From Nostoc sp. CENA543 (lineage in GTDB: Bacteria; Cyanobacteriota; Cyanobacteriia; Cyanobacteriales; Nostocaceae): a stretch of 64,000 bases of DNA. The notes beneath the pieces were generated by a model, which saw nothing but the letters and a program-made list of their open reading frames with translations, did no database searches and had not been told where the DNA came from. The position numbers and the translations under genes are program-made. Within the stretch, counting starts at the first letter, position 1. Each line of letters opens with the position of its first letter. The stretch is taken from the NCBI RefSeq assembly GCF_002896875.1, contig NZ_CP023278.1:3224001-3288000 (forward strand), given 5' to 3'. Of this stretch, positions 44,808-54,093 are shown in pieces.

Positions 44808-45064
44808 TACCAGGGTATGGGGCATGGGGCATAGGGCATTGGGCATGGGAATACAGTCGCCAATGCCCCAAGAGACGGGGCGATGATGCTCCGCCCCGCC
44901 TTCGGCGATCGCTTAAGATTAGCAGAAAGTCTAATACTGTCCGTTCATAAATTGATGTAGGATGCGATAGTAAAATCGGCGTTGACTGTGTGAACAACGG
45001 TGACAAGCTACACAAGCAATAAACACCGAGACACAGTGACAAATTTACTGAGAGGAATCAGCAG

Positions 45065-48000
45065 ATGTATGATAGACAACACAAACCTACCCGAAAATCT
45101 GCAAATTCCTCTAATACACCAGCCAATCAGTTGACAACCCCTAGCTTTATCGTTCAGCCCAAAGTCGAACCCGCAGATTCCCCAGCCAACACTAAACCAG
45201 ATTTACAGTCAATATCTAGTCAACTGTTGACGAACATATCCATTTTTCCCCCTGGACATCAACCACCACCACCCCCAACAGTACAGACGCAACTCATTCA
45301 GCATCAGCCGGGATCTACACTTCAGCCAGAGATCAATCAGCAGAATCTTTATCACCATGAAAATATAAATTTTCCAGTCAGAGAAACACCGATACAGTTG
45401 GCAAGAGAAGCAGGAATGACTGCAACCCCAGATATTGAAGGGTCAATTCAAAAAGCACAAGGAAGGGGACAGCCATTAGCCGATAGTATTAAACAACCAA
45501 TGGAAAGGGCTTTTGGTGCTGATTTTAGTAGAGTTAATATCCATACCGATGCTCAAGCTGATCAACTCAATCAATCAATTCAAGCTAAAGCATTTACCAC
45601 CGGTCAAGATATCTTCTTTCGTCAGGGAAATTATAACCCTGCAAACAGAGGAGGCCAGGAATTACTAGCCCATGAACTCACTCATGTCATACAACAAAAT
45701 GGCAGTGGTTTGTCTCGTCGTGCTATCCAACGTCAACCAGAAGCAGATCCCAAACACCCTGGCTTTTACCAAGATGATAAAAAACCTAAACTTAAACTCA
45801 AACTAATTAAAAAAATAGAAGAAGACAAGAAATCACATTTTCAAATTCGTAACCAACTGCAACCTTTGTATTGGAAAGAAGAAACTCCAGATACTTACTA
45901 TAAAGATGATGGCTTTAGTGAAACATTTCCCCTTGATGATTTCTTGACTACCTATCAATTTGGTGGTTGGTTAGAAACATATCAAGAAACCCTAGCCGAA
46001 CACACACGCATTGATGAAGATAAAAGCATAGAACCCGCAGAAAAAGAGCGGCGTAAAAATGCAATTTCTATGTATCTGCTGCAACAGTATATTACTAATG
46101 CTCTGTTCCGTGCCGAAGAAATTGAACGGATGGATTATCAATCTTCGCCACTGAATTATCAAGATAAAAGTCAATATCTCCGTTCCTTTGCTACCAGTTA
46201 TGTTAAAGCTCTGCAAGATAAATTACCTGCAAAATATCCTGCTAGTAAACTATACTTGACCCGCACAGACAATTTTGCTGATGTCTTAGATAAATTCTTT
46301 GAGGTACTAAAAGTTTCTGGTATTGGAGATGTCAGTCAAGTCCAAACAGGTCTGAGCAAAACTATTACTAAAGCGGCTGAATACCTTTACTACAACGATA
46401 AAGACCTCAACGAATATTGGTCTGTGCCAGGTAATCCCCAAGCTTTCGTTGATATTACCCCCATGCTGGAGAAGATTACCACATCGACAGAGCATCAAAA
46501 GACTACTGAAAACATTGGTAATTTAGTCAAAAAAGCCCTTGTAGAAGGTATTGCAGAACAATTAGCTAAAATAGAAATTAAGAAAAAGTATAGCTCTGTG
46601 CCACAAGAGGAGCAAGAAAAACTTCAGCAAGAGATTGCTAATTCTCTCAAAGTAGAAATTCCAAATGCTGAGATTGATGCAGAAATAGAGGTTTTTCAAG
46701 GTAAAAGCAAGAAAAAAGATGAACTGTTAAAATTGGTTTCAGATAATGATAAAAAAGGTTATTATCAATGGTTAAAATCCCTAAAAGCTAAAAAGACTAC
46801 TCACCAGAAAAATTTTATATCGGCAACAGAGGCAATAGAAAAAAACTCAGAAGACACAGTAGCTAAAGAACTACAAAATAAGAGTTTTCAGGAACTTATA
46901 AAAAATGATTACACCAAATATCTAGAAAGTAAAAAGAAGACTTTTAGACAAGAAGATTTCACCGCAGGTGGTGGTAAAGGTTGGGACAGCTACAATCAAC
47001 TTAAAGATAAGATTAAGCGTGCTTTTTCAACGGCCAATATGGTGGTAACTACAGGTGGGATGATTACCTTTGAAAAGACAGACAAATTTGAGCAATCTGG
47101 AATTTTAGTTGATGACTCAAAAATGGAAATGGCTGTAAAGACGGCTATCAACAAATCTGGTAATGTTCCTACCCCCACTGTCGCTAGTCGTAAGCTGTTA
47201 AAAGATGCCACACTGAAAGAAATTGTCACAGAAGTGATTGAAAAGCAAAGGGACAAAGCTAGCAAAGAAACTAGAGATAAACTCCAGAAAGTCAAAGATA
47301 AAATAACTAAATTTGATCCGAAAACATACACGAGTCTGGTACAAGTAGAAGATCAACTCAAAGAAACTCAAGAGGCCTTAAAGAAATTTAAGACCGAATA
47401 TACAAAAGATGTTGAGTATGTCAAAGTAGAAGCGGAAGCTGCTATCAAACTCCTCGAAGCTAGCGGCGCACTGAGTGACGACTCTCCTTTACCTGCATTT
47501 GTGCTGCGACAGTTACAGCAACATTTACAAGATGCGATCGCCTCTCAAGATAAAATAGAAGACTTCGTTCGCAACATTCAAGGCATTCATGAAGCTGTAA
47601 TTCTGGCATTGGAATTAAATAATCAAGAATATGACAAGGATTACAACTATCACGCACCCCAATATAAAGAAGGTACCAGCGATAAAGACCAATTCTTCCA
47701 AGGGGCGCACCTAACAGACTACGGCTTAAAAGCATTTTCTCAAGCTTACGACGCTGTAGCCGCACAAGTTAAAGCCAACGGTAGTGACAAGCTCGATATT
47801 GAAGCATTTTATAACATCTACTTTGAACTCAGAGATAAGCTTGATTCAACCACGAGTAGCAGTAAAGATAAAGTTCGGCTGCAAACTCCCAGTTCTGTAG
47901 ATGAGTATCTCAAATCTATACGTTGTCGGCAAATAGCCTGGACTCAAAAAGCAGTGGATGTGATTATGATTGACATCCACCCAAACGATGCTACCAAGAT

Positions 48001-48958
48001 GAAAATTGCCCGCAATGAGGTAATTTCTCTGATGAAAGATTTGTTTGGGAAGATATACCAGCGTCCAGACGGAAAAGATTTCCGCCTGACTATCATGATT
48101 GACATCACCCTCAATCATACTTCTGAGCCAGAAGTTGCCGCTATTCGTGAAGCGGCTCAACCTTACATTAAAGCAGGCAATCTTAACCTTGTTTTTGTGC
48201 AGAGTCTCACCAAATTTGCCCAGTTGGGTATGGATAAACAGAGTGGTGGACTAGTCTTTGCTTACAATGATCCCAAAAAATGGGCGAAATTCAATGAAAC
48301 CTTGCAGTCTGCCAAACAGCAAGACGAAGTAGATCCCACCATTCAAAAGTATTTTCAGGCATTGTTCAAGCACACCAAGGACGAACAAGTTAAGTATATT
48401 GAGGATGTGCGCGCGAATACCAAACAGCTGCACAAAATGTTAGTTGAAACCTTCAAGAAACTGGATATTAAACAAAATGCCATCCAGATTGCTGAGAACA
48501 CAGATCAAGGTACTTGCTACGTAGCATTAAGATATGATGAATTTGTTGCTAAAATCTACCCCTTCGCTAAGACAAAGAGTTTCGATGAAATACATCACTT
48601 CAACGTTGACATTTTAGAAAATGGCATCAACCAAATTCTACGTCAAACAGGATTACCTGTAGCCATGCGCTTTAGTTTCGGCTTCCCAGTATCAAATTTG
48701 GGCGAAACAGGGAAAGAAGTACGATTTACTATTGGTTTAGAAGGTAGAGAACAACTGCAAGATTATGTAGATGTTCTTGCATATATTAATGGCAAATTCG
48801 CTAAAGAATATGAAGCCTTAGCAAGTAGTAAGAACTTTGATAAACTCACAAAAGACACACAAAGGAAACAATTACTAGTAGAAATTACTAAAGATATTCA
48901 ATCGTTGACGGATTTAAGAGAGAAACTTAAAGACTTATTAAAAAAAGAGGGTATTTAA
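45065..48958 (+). CDS. DUF4157-containing large protein (eCIS-effector-like)
   Basis: 1297 residues. The first 130 are disordered and Pro/Gln/Asn-rich (PPGHQPPPPPTVQ). DUF4157 occupies about 145-225: AFGADFSRVNIHTDAQADQLNQS, TGQDIFFRQGNYNP and LLAHELTHVIQQ (HExxH). The middle (about 225-890) is long, Lys/Glu-rich and helical, with coiled coils. The C-terminal about 340 residues (AVDVIMIDIHPNDATKM, RLTIMIDITLN, VRFTIGLEGREQ) look globular and match nothing I know. DUF4157 marks cargo or toxins of extracellular contractile injection systems in cyanobacteria; no sheath, tube or baseplate gene is in this window, so cargo status is inference. GAGG lies 12 bp before the ATG. Confidence 0.8.
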   Translation: MYDRQHKPTRKSANSSNTPANQLTTPSFIVQPKVEPADSPANTKPDLQSISSQLLTNISIFPPGHQPPPPPTVQTQLIQHQPGSTLQPEINQQNLYHHENINFPVRETPIQLAREAGMTATPDIEGSIQKAQGRGQPLADSIKQPMERAFGADFSRVNIHTDAQADQLNQSIQAKAFTTGQDIFFRQGNYNPANRGGQELLAHELTHVIQQNGSGLSRRAIQRQPEADPKHPGFYQDDKKPKLKLKLIKKIEEDKKSHFQIRNQLQPLYWKEETPDTYYKDDGFSETFPLDDFLTTYQFGGWLETYQETLAEHTRIDEDKSIEPAEKERRKNAISMYLLQQYITNALFRAEEIERMDYQSSPLNYQDKSQYLRSFATSYVKALQDKLPAKYPASKLYLTRTDNFADVLDKFFEVLKVSGIGDVSQVQTGLSKTITKAAEYLYYNDKDLNEYWSVPGNPQAFVDITPMLEKITTSTEHQKTTENIGNLVKKALVEGIAEQLAKIEIKKKYSSVPQEEQEKLQQEIANSLKVEIPNAEIDAEIEVFQGKSKKKDELLKLVSDNDKKGYYQWLKSLKAKKTTHQKNFISATEAIEKNSEDTVAKELQNKSFQELIKNDYTKYLESKKKTFRQEDFTAGGGKGWDSYNQLKDKIKRAFSTANMVVTTGGMITFEKTDKFEQSGILVDDSKMEMAVKTAINKSGNVPTPTVASRKLLKDATLKEIVTEVIEKQRDKASKETRDKLQKVKDKITKFDPKTYTSLVQVEDQLKETQEALKKFKTEYTKDVEYVKVEAEAAIKLLEASGALSDDSPLPAFVLRQLQQHLQDAIASQDKIEDFVRNIQGIHEAVILALELNNQEYDKDYNYHAPQYKEGTSDKDQFFQGAHLTDYGLKAFSQAYDAVAAQVKANGSDKLDIEAFYNIYFELRDKLDSTTSSSKDKVRLQTPSSVDEYLKSIRCRQIAWTQKAVDVIMIDIHPNDATKMKIARNEVISLMKDLFGKIYQRPDGKDFRLTIMIDITLNHTSEPEVAAIREAAQPYIKAGNLNLVFVQSLTKFAQLGMDKQSGGLVFAYNDPKKWAKFNETLQSAKQQDEVDPTIQKYFQALFKHTKDEQVKYIEDVRANTKQLHKMLVETFKKLDIKQNAIQIAENTDQGTCYVALRYDEFVAKIYPFAKTKSFDEIHHFNVDILENGINQILRQTGLPVAMRFSFGFPVSNLGETGKEVRFTIGLEGREQLQDYVDVLAYINGKFAKEYEALASSKNFDKLTKDTQRKQLLVEITKDIQSLTDLREKLKDLLKKEGI

Positions 48959-49015
48959 TAGAGAACGGGTAACAGTGATCAAGTGACTGGTAACTGATAT
49001 TAAATAAGGAGTGCT

Positions 49016-49438
49016 ATGGACGTATATACCCAGGATGGCAATATTATCCGTCAGTTTCCCAAGGACGACGGAACAACAGAAATAGAAATAGAATTTCTGT
49101 TTAATGACCTATTTTGGTCACGATTGTATGGCATCACAATTTTTTATGTTGCTTTCTACAAACGGCTGCACATTGATTATGTAGTCAGTAGCCACACCTT
49201 TACCAAAGTAGTAGTAAAACAGAGTGATTTCGACGATCGCGCCCAGCAAGAACTCATTCAAATCATGCTGGAGATTAAAGAGAATAGTAATATGCTCTTG
49301 GGTATGGCTGAGAAATATTTGTTTGATCAGCCAGATAGTGGCAATGTAGAGACAAATCGATATCAACCCCTGTTAAGTTACAAAGTTACAGAAGTCGAAG
49401 GAAAAGAGTTTCTGGAGAAAGTTGCAGAAAATCTGTGA
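49016..49438 (+). CDS. hypothetical protein downstream of DUF4157 gene
   Basis: 140 residues, soluble, mixed alpha/beta (FLFNDLFWSRLYGITIFYVAFYKRLHIDYVV, FTKVVVKQSDFDDRAQQELIQIMLEI). It starts 57 bp after the 1297-residue protein with GGAG 5 bp before the ATG, so it is probably co-transcribed and could be an immunity protein, chaperone or adaptor for it. The pairing is position-based only. Confidence 0.6.
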   Translation: MDVYTQDGNIIRQFPKDDGTTEIEIEFLFNDLFWSRLYGITIFYVAFYKRLHIDYVVSSHTFTKVVVKQSDFDDRAQQELIQIMLEIKENSNMLLGMAEKYLFDQPDSGNVETNRYQPLLSYKVTEVEGKEFLEKVAENL

Positions 49439-49549
49439 ATAATAATCTCAATGCTGGCGATCGCAGTTATCAAGAAACGTCCAGACACAAATTAACCAAC
49501 TTAACAATATTCTTCCTTCTCCCCTGCCCCCTGCCCCCTGCCCCCCTGC

Positions 49550-49825
49550 CTAAACATCCGTAGGTTGAGCCGATTTCATCCGTTCTTCACCCACTTCCGC
49601 CTTAGCTTCTGCGATGATATCTTCCCAGTTGTCGCGCAATTCTTCTAAAGCCTCTTTATTGTTTTCATAAAGAGCCAGGCCTTTTTTAACCACCGCTTTA
49701 GCTATTGGTCTACCAACACTACCGATAACTGGCAAGAATATGGGTAAAAGAATTATCCCCACAATCCCCGTAACGCCTAAGCCTTCCGTTAAATCTCCAA
49801 GGTCGGGTAAAAGCTTAACTGACAT
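49550..49825 (-). CDS. DUF5132-like small membrane protein
   Basis: A 91-residue protein with one hydrophobic segment (GVTGIVGIILLPIFLPVIG), followed by RPIAKAVVKKGLALYE and an acidic helix with NWEDIIAEAKAE. This resembles the DUF5132 family of small, membrane-associated proteins common in Nostocales. GGAGG-like bases precede the ATG. CCCCCTGC heptamers follow its stop. Confidence 0.6.
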   Translation of the reverse strand: MSVKLLPDLGDLTEGLGVTGIVGIILLPIFLPVIGSVGRPIAKAVVKKGLALYENNKEALEELRDNWEDIIAEAKAEVGEERMKSAQPTDV

Positions 49826-50081
49826 AGTGATTTTTCCTCCCTTGTTGTACTTAAACTTATTTTAATGCAAATATCACTATTCAAACTGAGTGGTGAAGCA
49901 TTATGCAATGTAATGTTACTTTTTCGTAACTGAAAAATTATTGTGTAAAAGATATTTAACAAACTTTGCAACTCAAACCGGAAATCTTGATACAGCGAAA
50001 TCTCGCTAGGACTATTGCAACGGTTTATACGCGCTACATTATTATTTAAACTGATTTTTCCGGTGCGATCGCTCCTTTCCT

Positions 50082-53000
50082 ATGACGAATGAAGAACTGC
50101 TGCGAATTATTGAGCAAGCTGCTAAAGAAAAAGTTACAGAACTAGACCTTTCTAGACAAGGTTTAACAGAATTACCACCAGAAATTGGACAACTAGTGAA
50201 CCTGCGATCGCTTTACCTCAGCAGTAATCAACTGAGCAGTCTGCCACCGCAAATTGGGCAACTGGTCAACCTGCAATCGCTCTCCCTCAGTGCCAATCAA
50301 CTGAGCAGTCTGCCGCCACAAATTGGGCAACTGGTCAACCTGCGGTCACTCTCCCTCAGTGGTAATCAACTGAGCAGTCTGCCACCGCAAATTGTCCAAC
50401 TGTTCAACCTGCGGTCACTCTCCCTCAGTGGTAATCAACTGAGCAGTCTGCCACCGCAAATTGGGCAACTGGTCAACCTGCAATCGCTCTCCCTCAGCAG
50501 AAATCAAGTGAGCAGTCCAAGATCAGAAATTGGGCAACTGGTCAACCTGCAATCGCTCGACCTCAGTGGTAATCAACTAAGGAATCTGCCACCGCAAATT
50601 GTCCAACTGGTTAACCTGCAATCGCTCGACCTCAGTGGTAATCAACTGAGCAATCTGCCACCGCAAATTGTCCAACTGGTCAACTTGCGGTCACTCTCCC
50701 TCAGTGGTAATCAACTGAGCAGTCTGCCACCGCAAATTGGGCAACTGGTCAACCTGCAATCACTCTTTCTCAGCAGAAATCAACTGAGCAGTCTGCCACC
50801 ACAAATTGTCCAACTGGTCAACCTGCGGTCACTCTCCCTCAGTGGTAATCAACTGAGCAGTCTGCCACCGCAAATTGTCCAACTGATCAACCTGCAATCA
50901 CTCTTCCTCAGCAGAAATCAACTGAGCAGTCTGCCACCGCAAATTGGGCAACCGGTCAACCTGCAATCGCTCGACCTCTGGGGTAATCAACTGAGCAGTC
51001 TGCCACCGGAATTTGGACAACTGGTCAACCTGCAATCACTCGACCTTCGCAGTAATCAACTGAGCAGTCTGCCACCGGAATTTGGACAACTGGTCAACCT
51101 GCAATCACTCTTCCTCAGCAGAAATCAACTGAGCAGTCTGCCACCGGAATTTGGACAACTGGTCAACCTGCAATCGCTCGACCTCTGGGGTAATCAACTG
51201 AGCAGTCTGCCACCGGAATTTGGACAACTGGTCAACCTGCGATCGCTCTACCTTCAAGATAATCCTCTTGAATCACCGCCACCAGAAATAGTTAATCAGG
51301 GGACAGAAGCCATTCTGAATTTTTGCCGACAACAGTTAGAACAAGAAACCGACCGCATTTACGAAGCAAAGTTACTTATAGTCGGAGAAGGTGGCGCAGG
51401 TAAAACGACACTTGCTAAAAAAATTCAAGATGAGAATTATCAACTACAACAAGATGAGAAATCAACAGAAGGGATTGATGTTATTCAATGGAAGTTCCTG
51501 TTAGATAATGGTAGAGAATTCCAGATTAATATATGGGATTTTGGCGGACAAGCAATTTATCATGCTACTCACCAATTTTTCCTCACTAAACGTTCTCTTT
51601 ACACCTTAGTTGCTGATACTCGTAAAGAGGATACCGATTTTTACTATTGGCTGAATGTGGTAGAACTACTAAGCGATAATAGCCCCGTACTAGTTATCAA
51701 AAATGAGAAACAAGAACGGAAAAGAGAAATTAACGAGCGAGATTTACGGTCTAATTTTACTAACTTCAAAGAAACACTCTCTACTAACTTTGCTACAAAT
51801 CGCGGCTTACCAGAAATCTTAAATAAAATCAAACACTATATTAGTAACTTACCCCACGTAGGCACAGAACTTCCGAAAAAATGGGTTGAAGTCCGAAAAG
51901 CTTTAGAAAGTGATGAACGGCAGTATATTACTTTAGAAGAATATTTAAATATTTGCCAACAACATGGATTTACCAAACGAGAAGATAAACTCCTACTTAG
52001 TGGTTATCTACATGATTTAGGTGTATGCCTTCATTTTCAAGATGATGATTTATTAGGAAAAACCGTAATTCTTAAACCTACTTGGGGTACAGATGCAGTC
52101 TACAAAGTATTAGATAACACACAAGTTATTCAAAATTTAGGCAAATTTACCCGCAATGATTTAGAGAATATTTGGAGTGAAAACAAATATGTTGATATGC
52201 GACCAGAACTATTACGTTTAATGATGAAATTTAAGCTATGCTATGAAATTACTAGTTTTCCTAATAATTATATTGCTCCTCAATTACTCTCTGCGAACCA
52301 ACCTGAATACGAATGGAATGAGTCTAATAATCTTATTCTACGATACAGTTATGAATTTATGCCCAAGGGTATATTAAGCCGCTTTATTGTTGAAACCCAT
52401 AATTTTATTGAACAGCAAAAACTTGTTTGGAAAACTGGCGTTGTTCTCAATAAAAATGAAACCCGTGCTGAAGTAATTGAATACTATCACCAAAGAGAAA
52501 TTAGAATTCGTGTGTCAGGCATTCACAAAAAAGAATTATTAGCCATCATTAGGCATGAACTAGAAAAAATTCATAATTACTACGAACGTTTGAAGTATCA
52601 AGAACTAGTTCCGTGTAATTGTGATCAATGCAAAGGTAGCCAAAATCCCTATTCTTACCCTTTGCAAGTTTTATCCAACTCTCTAGGAATTAATAATTAT
52701 CAAATTCAATGCCAAAAAAACTTTCAAATGGTAGATGTACGTGGGCTGATTGATAATATGCTAACAACTAATTCTAAATTAAAATCAGCAACAGTTACAC
52801 ATATCAATAGAAATCAAGTTTTTATTAGCTACAGCCACTTAGATAAAGACTGGCTAACTAAATTACAAACCCACTTAAAACCCATGATTCGCAATCAAAA
52901 ATTAGTAGTGTGGGATGATACAAAAATCGAACCTGGAAATGAGTGGCGTGAAGAAATTGAAGACGCTTTAGCAGCAGCAAAGGTATCATTGCTAATGGTC

Positions 53001-53258
53001 AGCCCTAACTTTTTAGCATCAGATTTTATCGCAGAAAATGAGTTACCACCATTGTTAAATGCAGCCAAATATGAGGGGCTAAAAATTATTTGGATACCTA
53101 TAACTTTTAGCTTATACGAAGAAACGGAAATTGCTAAATACCAAGCAGTCCATGACCCCAAACAGCCTTTAAAAAGCTTGAGTGAATCAGAACAAGATGC
53201 AGCACTAGTAGAAATCTGTAAAAAGATTAAAACGGCATTTCAGTCTGCAAATGACTAA
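50082..53258 (+). CDS. LRR-Roc-COR-TIR protein (bacterial Roco)
   Basis: 1058 residues. About 20-410: 17 leucine-rich repeats of 23 residues (L-V-N-L-Q-S-L-x-L-S-x-N-Q-L-S-S-L-P-P-Q-I-G-Q), near-identical at DNA level as well, which indicates recent internal duplication. About 430-600: Ras-like Roc GTPase with LLIVGEGGAGKTTLAKKI (P-loop) and NIWDFGGQAIYHATHQFFL (switch II). About 600-880: COR dimerisation domain. About 910-1055: TIR domain with VFISYSHLDKDWLTKL, VWDDTKIEPGNEWREEIEDALAAAKVSLLMVSPNF; the Glu in EWREEIE is at the place of the NADase catalytic residue. The likely role is ligand sensing coupled to NAD+ cleavage or TIR signalling (defence or programmed death); this is inference. 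The stop lies within a 37-bp repeat. Confidence 0.92.
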   Translation: MTNEELLRIIEQAAKEKVTELDLSRQGLTELPPEIGQLVNLRSLYLSSNQLSSLPPQIGQLVNLQSLSLSANQLSSLPPQIGQLVNLRSLSLSGNQLSSLPPQIVQLFNLRSLSLSGNQLSSLPPQIGQLVNLQSLSLSRNQVSSPRSEIGQLVNLQSLDLSGNQLRNLPPQIVQLVNLQSLDLSGNQLSNLPPQIVQLVNLRSLSLSGNQLSSLPPQIGQLVNLQSLFLSRNQLSSLPPQIVQLVNLRSLSLSGNQLSSLPPQIVQLINLQSLFLSRNQLSSLPPQIGQPVNLQSLDLWGNQLSSLPPEFGQLVNLQSLDLRSNQLSSLPPEFGQLVNLQSLFLSRNQLSSLPPEFGQLVNLQSLDLWGNQLSSLPPEFGQLVNLRSLYLQDNPLESPPPEIVNQGTEAILNFCRQQLEQETDRIYEAKLLIVGEGGAGKTTLAKKIQDENYQLQQDEKSTEGIDVIQWKFLLDNGREFQINIWDFGGQAIYHATHQFFLTKRSLYTLVADTRKEDTDFYYWLNVVELLSDNSPVLVIKNEKQERKREINERDLRSNFTNFKETLSTNFATNRGLPEILNKIKHYISNLPHVGTELPKKWVEVRKALESDERQYITLEEYLNICQQHGFTKREDKLLLSGYLHDLGVCLHFQDDDLLGKTVILKPTWGTDAVYKVLDNTQVIQNLGKFTRNDLENIWSENKYVDMRPELLRLMMKFKLCYEITSFPNNYIAPQLLSANQPEYEWNESNNLILRYSYEFMPKGILSRFIVETHNFIEQQKLVWKTGVVLNKNETRAEVIEYYHQREIRIRVSGIHKKELLAIIRHELEKIHNYYERLKYQELVPCNCDQCKGSQNPYSYPLQVLSNSLGINNYQIQCQKNFQMVDVRGLIDNMLTTNSKLKSATVTHINRNQVFISYSHLDKDWLTKLQTHLKPMIRNQKLVVWDDTKIEPGNEWREEIEDALAAAKVSLLMVSPNFLASDFIAENELPPLLNAAKYEGLKIIWIPITFSLYEETEIAKYQAVHDPKQPLKSLSESEQDAALVEICKKIKTAFQSAND
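53218..53254 (+). repeat. 37-bp direct repeat, left copy
   Basis: GTAAAAAGATTAAAACGGC(A)TTTCAG..., the last codons of the LRR-Roc-TIR gene. It is matched at 54057-54093 with a single base change (A to G). The pair brackets the PIN toxin-antitoxin module. Confidence 0.9.
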
Positions 53259-53363
53259 ACATTTTATATTTACATTCATCTACTGAAATTAATTCTCCCG
53301 CAAAGTCTCAAGACAAAGCTCAAATGCTGTAGGATGAGTAAAAAATACATTTGATCAAGTCCT

Positions 53364-53843
53364 GTCAAGGAAACCGTTTATATTGAAACCAGTATTTTAG
53401 GATACTTGACTGCCAGATTAACAGACAACTTGATTCTGGCGGCAAATATAAAAATTACGCAAGATTGGTGGAATGCTCGTCGTGGTTTTTTTGTGCTTTA
53501 TGCTTCTGAGATTGTAGAGGATGAAGCGGCCAAGGGCGATACAGCGATCGCATCTCAAAGGCTGAATTTACTACAATCCCTGACTTTTCTGGATTTAACA
53601 GAAGAAGCTATGGAACTTGCACAAGAATTTTTGCAGCAAAGCAATTTACCACCCAAAGCCGCTAATGATGCGTTACACATAGCACTTGCCACCGTTTATG
53701 GTTTGGATTACTTGCTAACATGGAACTGTAAGCATATGGCAAACGCCCAAATCCAACGCAAACTATCACAGATTAGCTCTGGACTGGGATACGATTTACC
53801 CATTATCTGTACACCTTATGAGTTAATGGGATTTGATTCTTGA
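53364..53843 (+). CDS. PIN-domain (VapC-like) toxin, start codon unclear
   Basis: The frame from 53364 encodes VYIETSILGYL (PIN first strand, with Glu in place of Asp as in the IETS subfamily), QDWWNARR, VEDEAAKGDTAIASQRL, PKAANDALHIALATVYGLDYLLTWNCKH, i.e. the complete set of acidic PIN residues. It is a metal-dependent RNase toxin of about 160 residues. No ATG, GTG or TTG precedes the catalytic segment; the first TTG (53406) would delete it. Either a rare start (GTC/ATT) is used or the start was lost when the module inserted. An antitoxin-like gene follows. Confidence 0.7.
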   Translation, partial: VKETVYIETSILGYLTARLTDNLILAANIKITQDWWNARRGFFVLYASEIVEDEAAKGDTAIASQRLNLLQSLTFLDLTEEAMELAQEFLQQSNLPPKAANDALHIALATVYGLDYLLTWNCKHMANAQIQRKLSQISSGLGYDLPIICTPYELMGFDS

Positions 53844-53854
53844 GGAAAATAAAT

Positions 53855-54040
53855 ATGTATGAGGACGATATCGTCAAAGAAATCCATAAATACAGAGAGG
53901 AATATGCTAAGTCTTTAAACTATGACCTAAAAGCTATATTTAGCGATCTACGCCAAAAGCAAATTGTGAGTGGACACGAAGTTGTGAAACTTCCTATCAA
54001 GCGACGTTATCCCCAACAACCACAACCAACAGCATCATAG
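53855..54040 (+). CDS. antitoxin-like partner of PIN toxin
   Basis: 61 residues (MYEDDIVKEIHKYREEYAKSLNYDLKAIFSDLRQKQ, then a basic tail). ATG at 53855 with TGAGGAAAA upstream, overlapping the end of the toxin frame. Helical and small, like the downstream partners of IETS-type PIN toxins in cyanobacteria. It should bind and block the toxin. Confidence 0.7.
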   Translation: MYEDDIVKEIHKYREEYAKSLNYDLKAIFSDLRQKQIVSGHEVVKLPIKRRYPQQPQPTAS

Positions 54041-54056
54041 ACTGTTTACGAGCCTA

Positions 54057-54093
54057 GTAAAAAGATTAAAACGGCGTTTCAGTCTGCAAATGA
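54057..54093 (+). repeat. 37-bp direct repeat, right copy
   Basis: Second copy of the LRR-gene end, one base different. On the minus strand the same bases encode the last residues (ending TETPF) and stop of the pseudouridine synthase, so it is functional coding sequence here. Confidence 0.9.
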
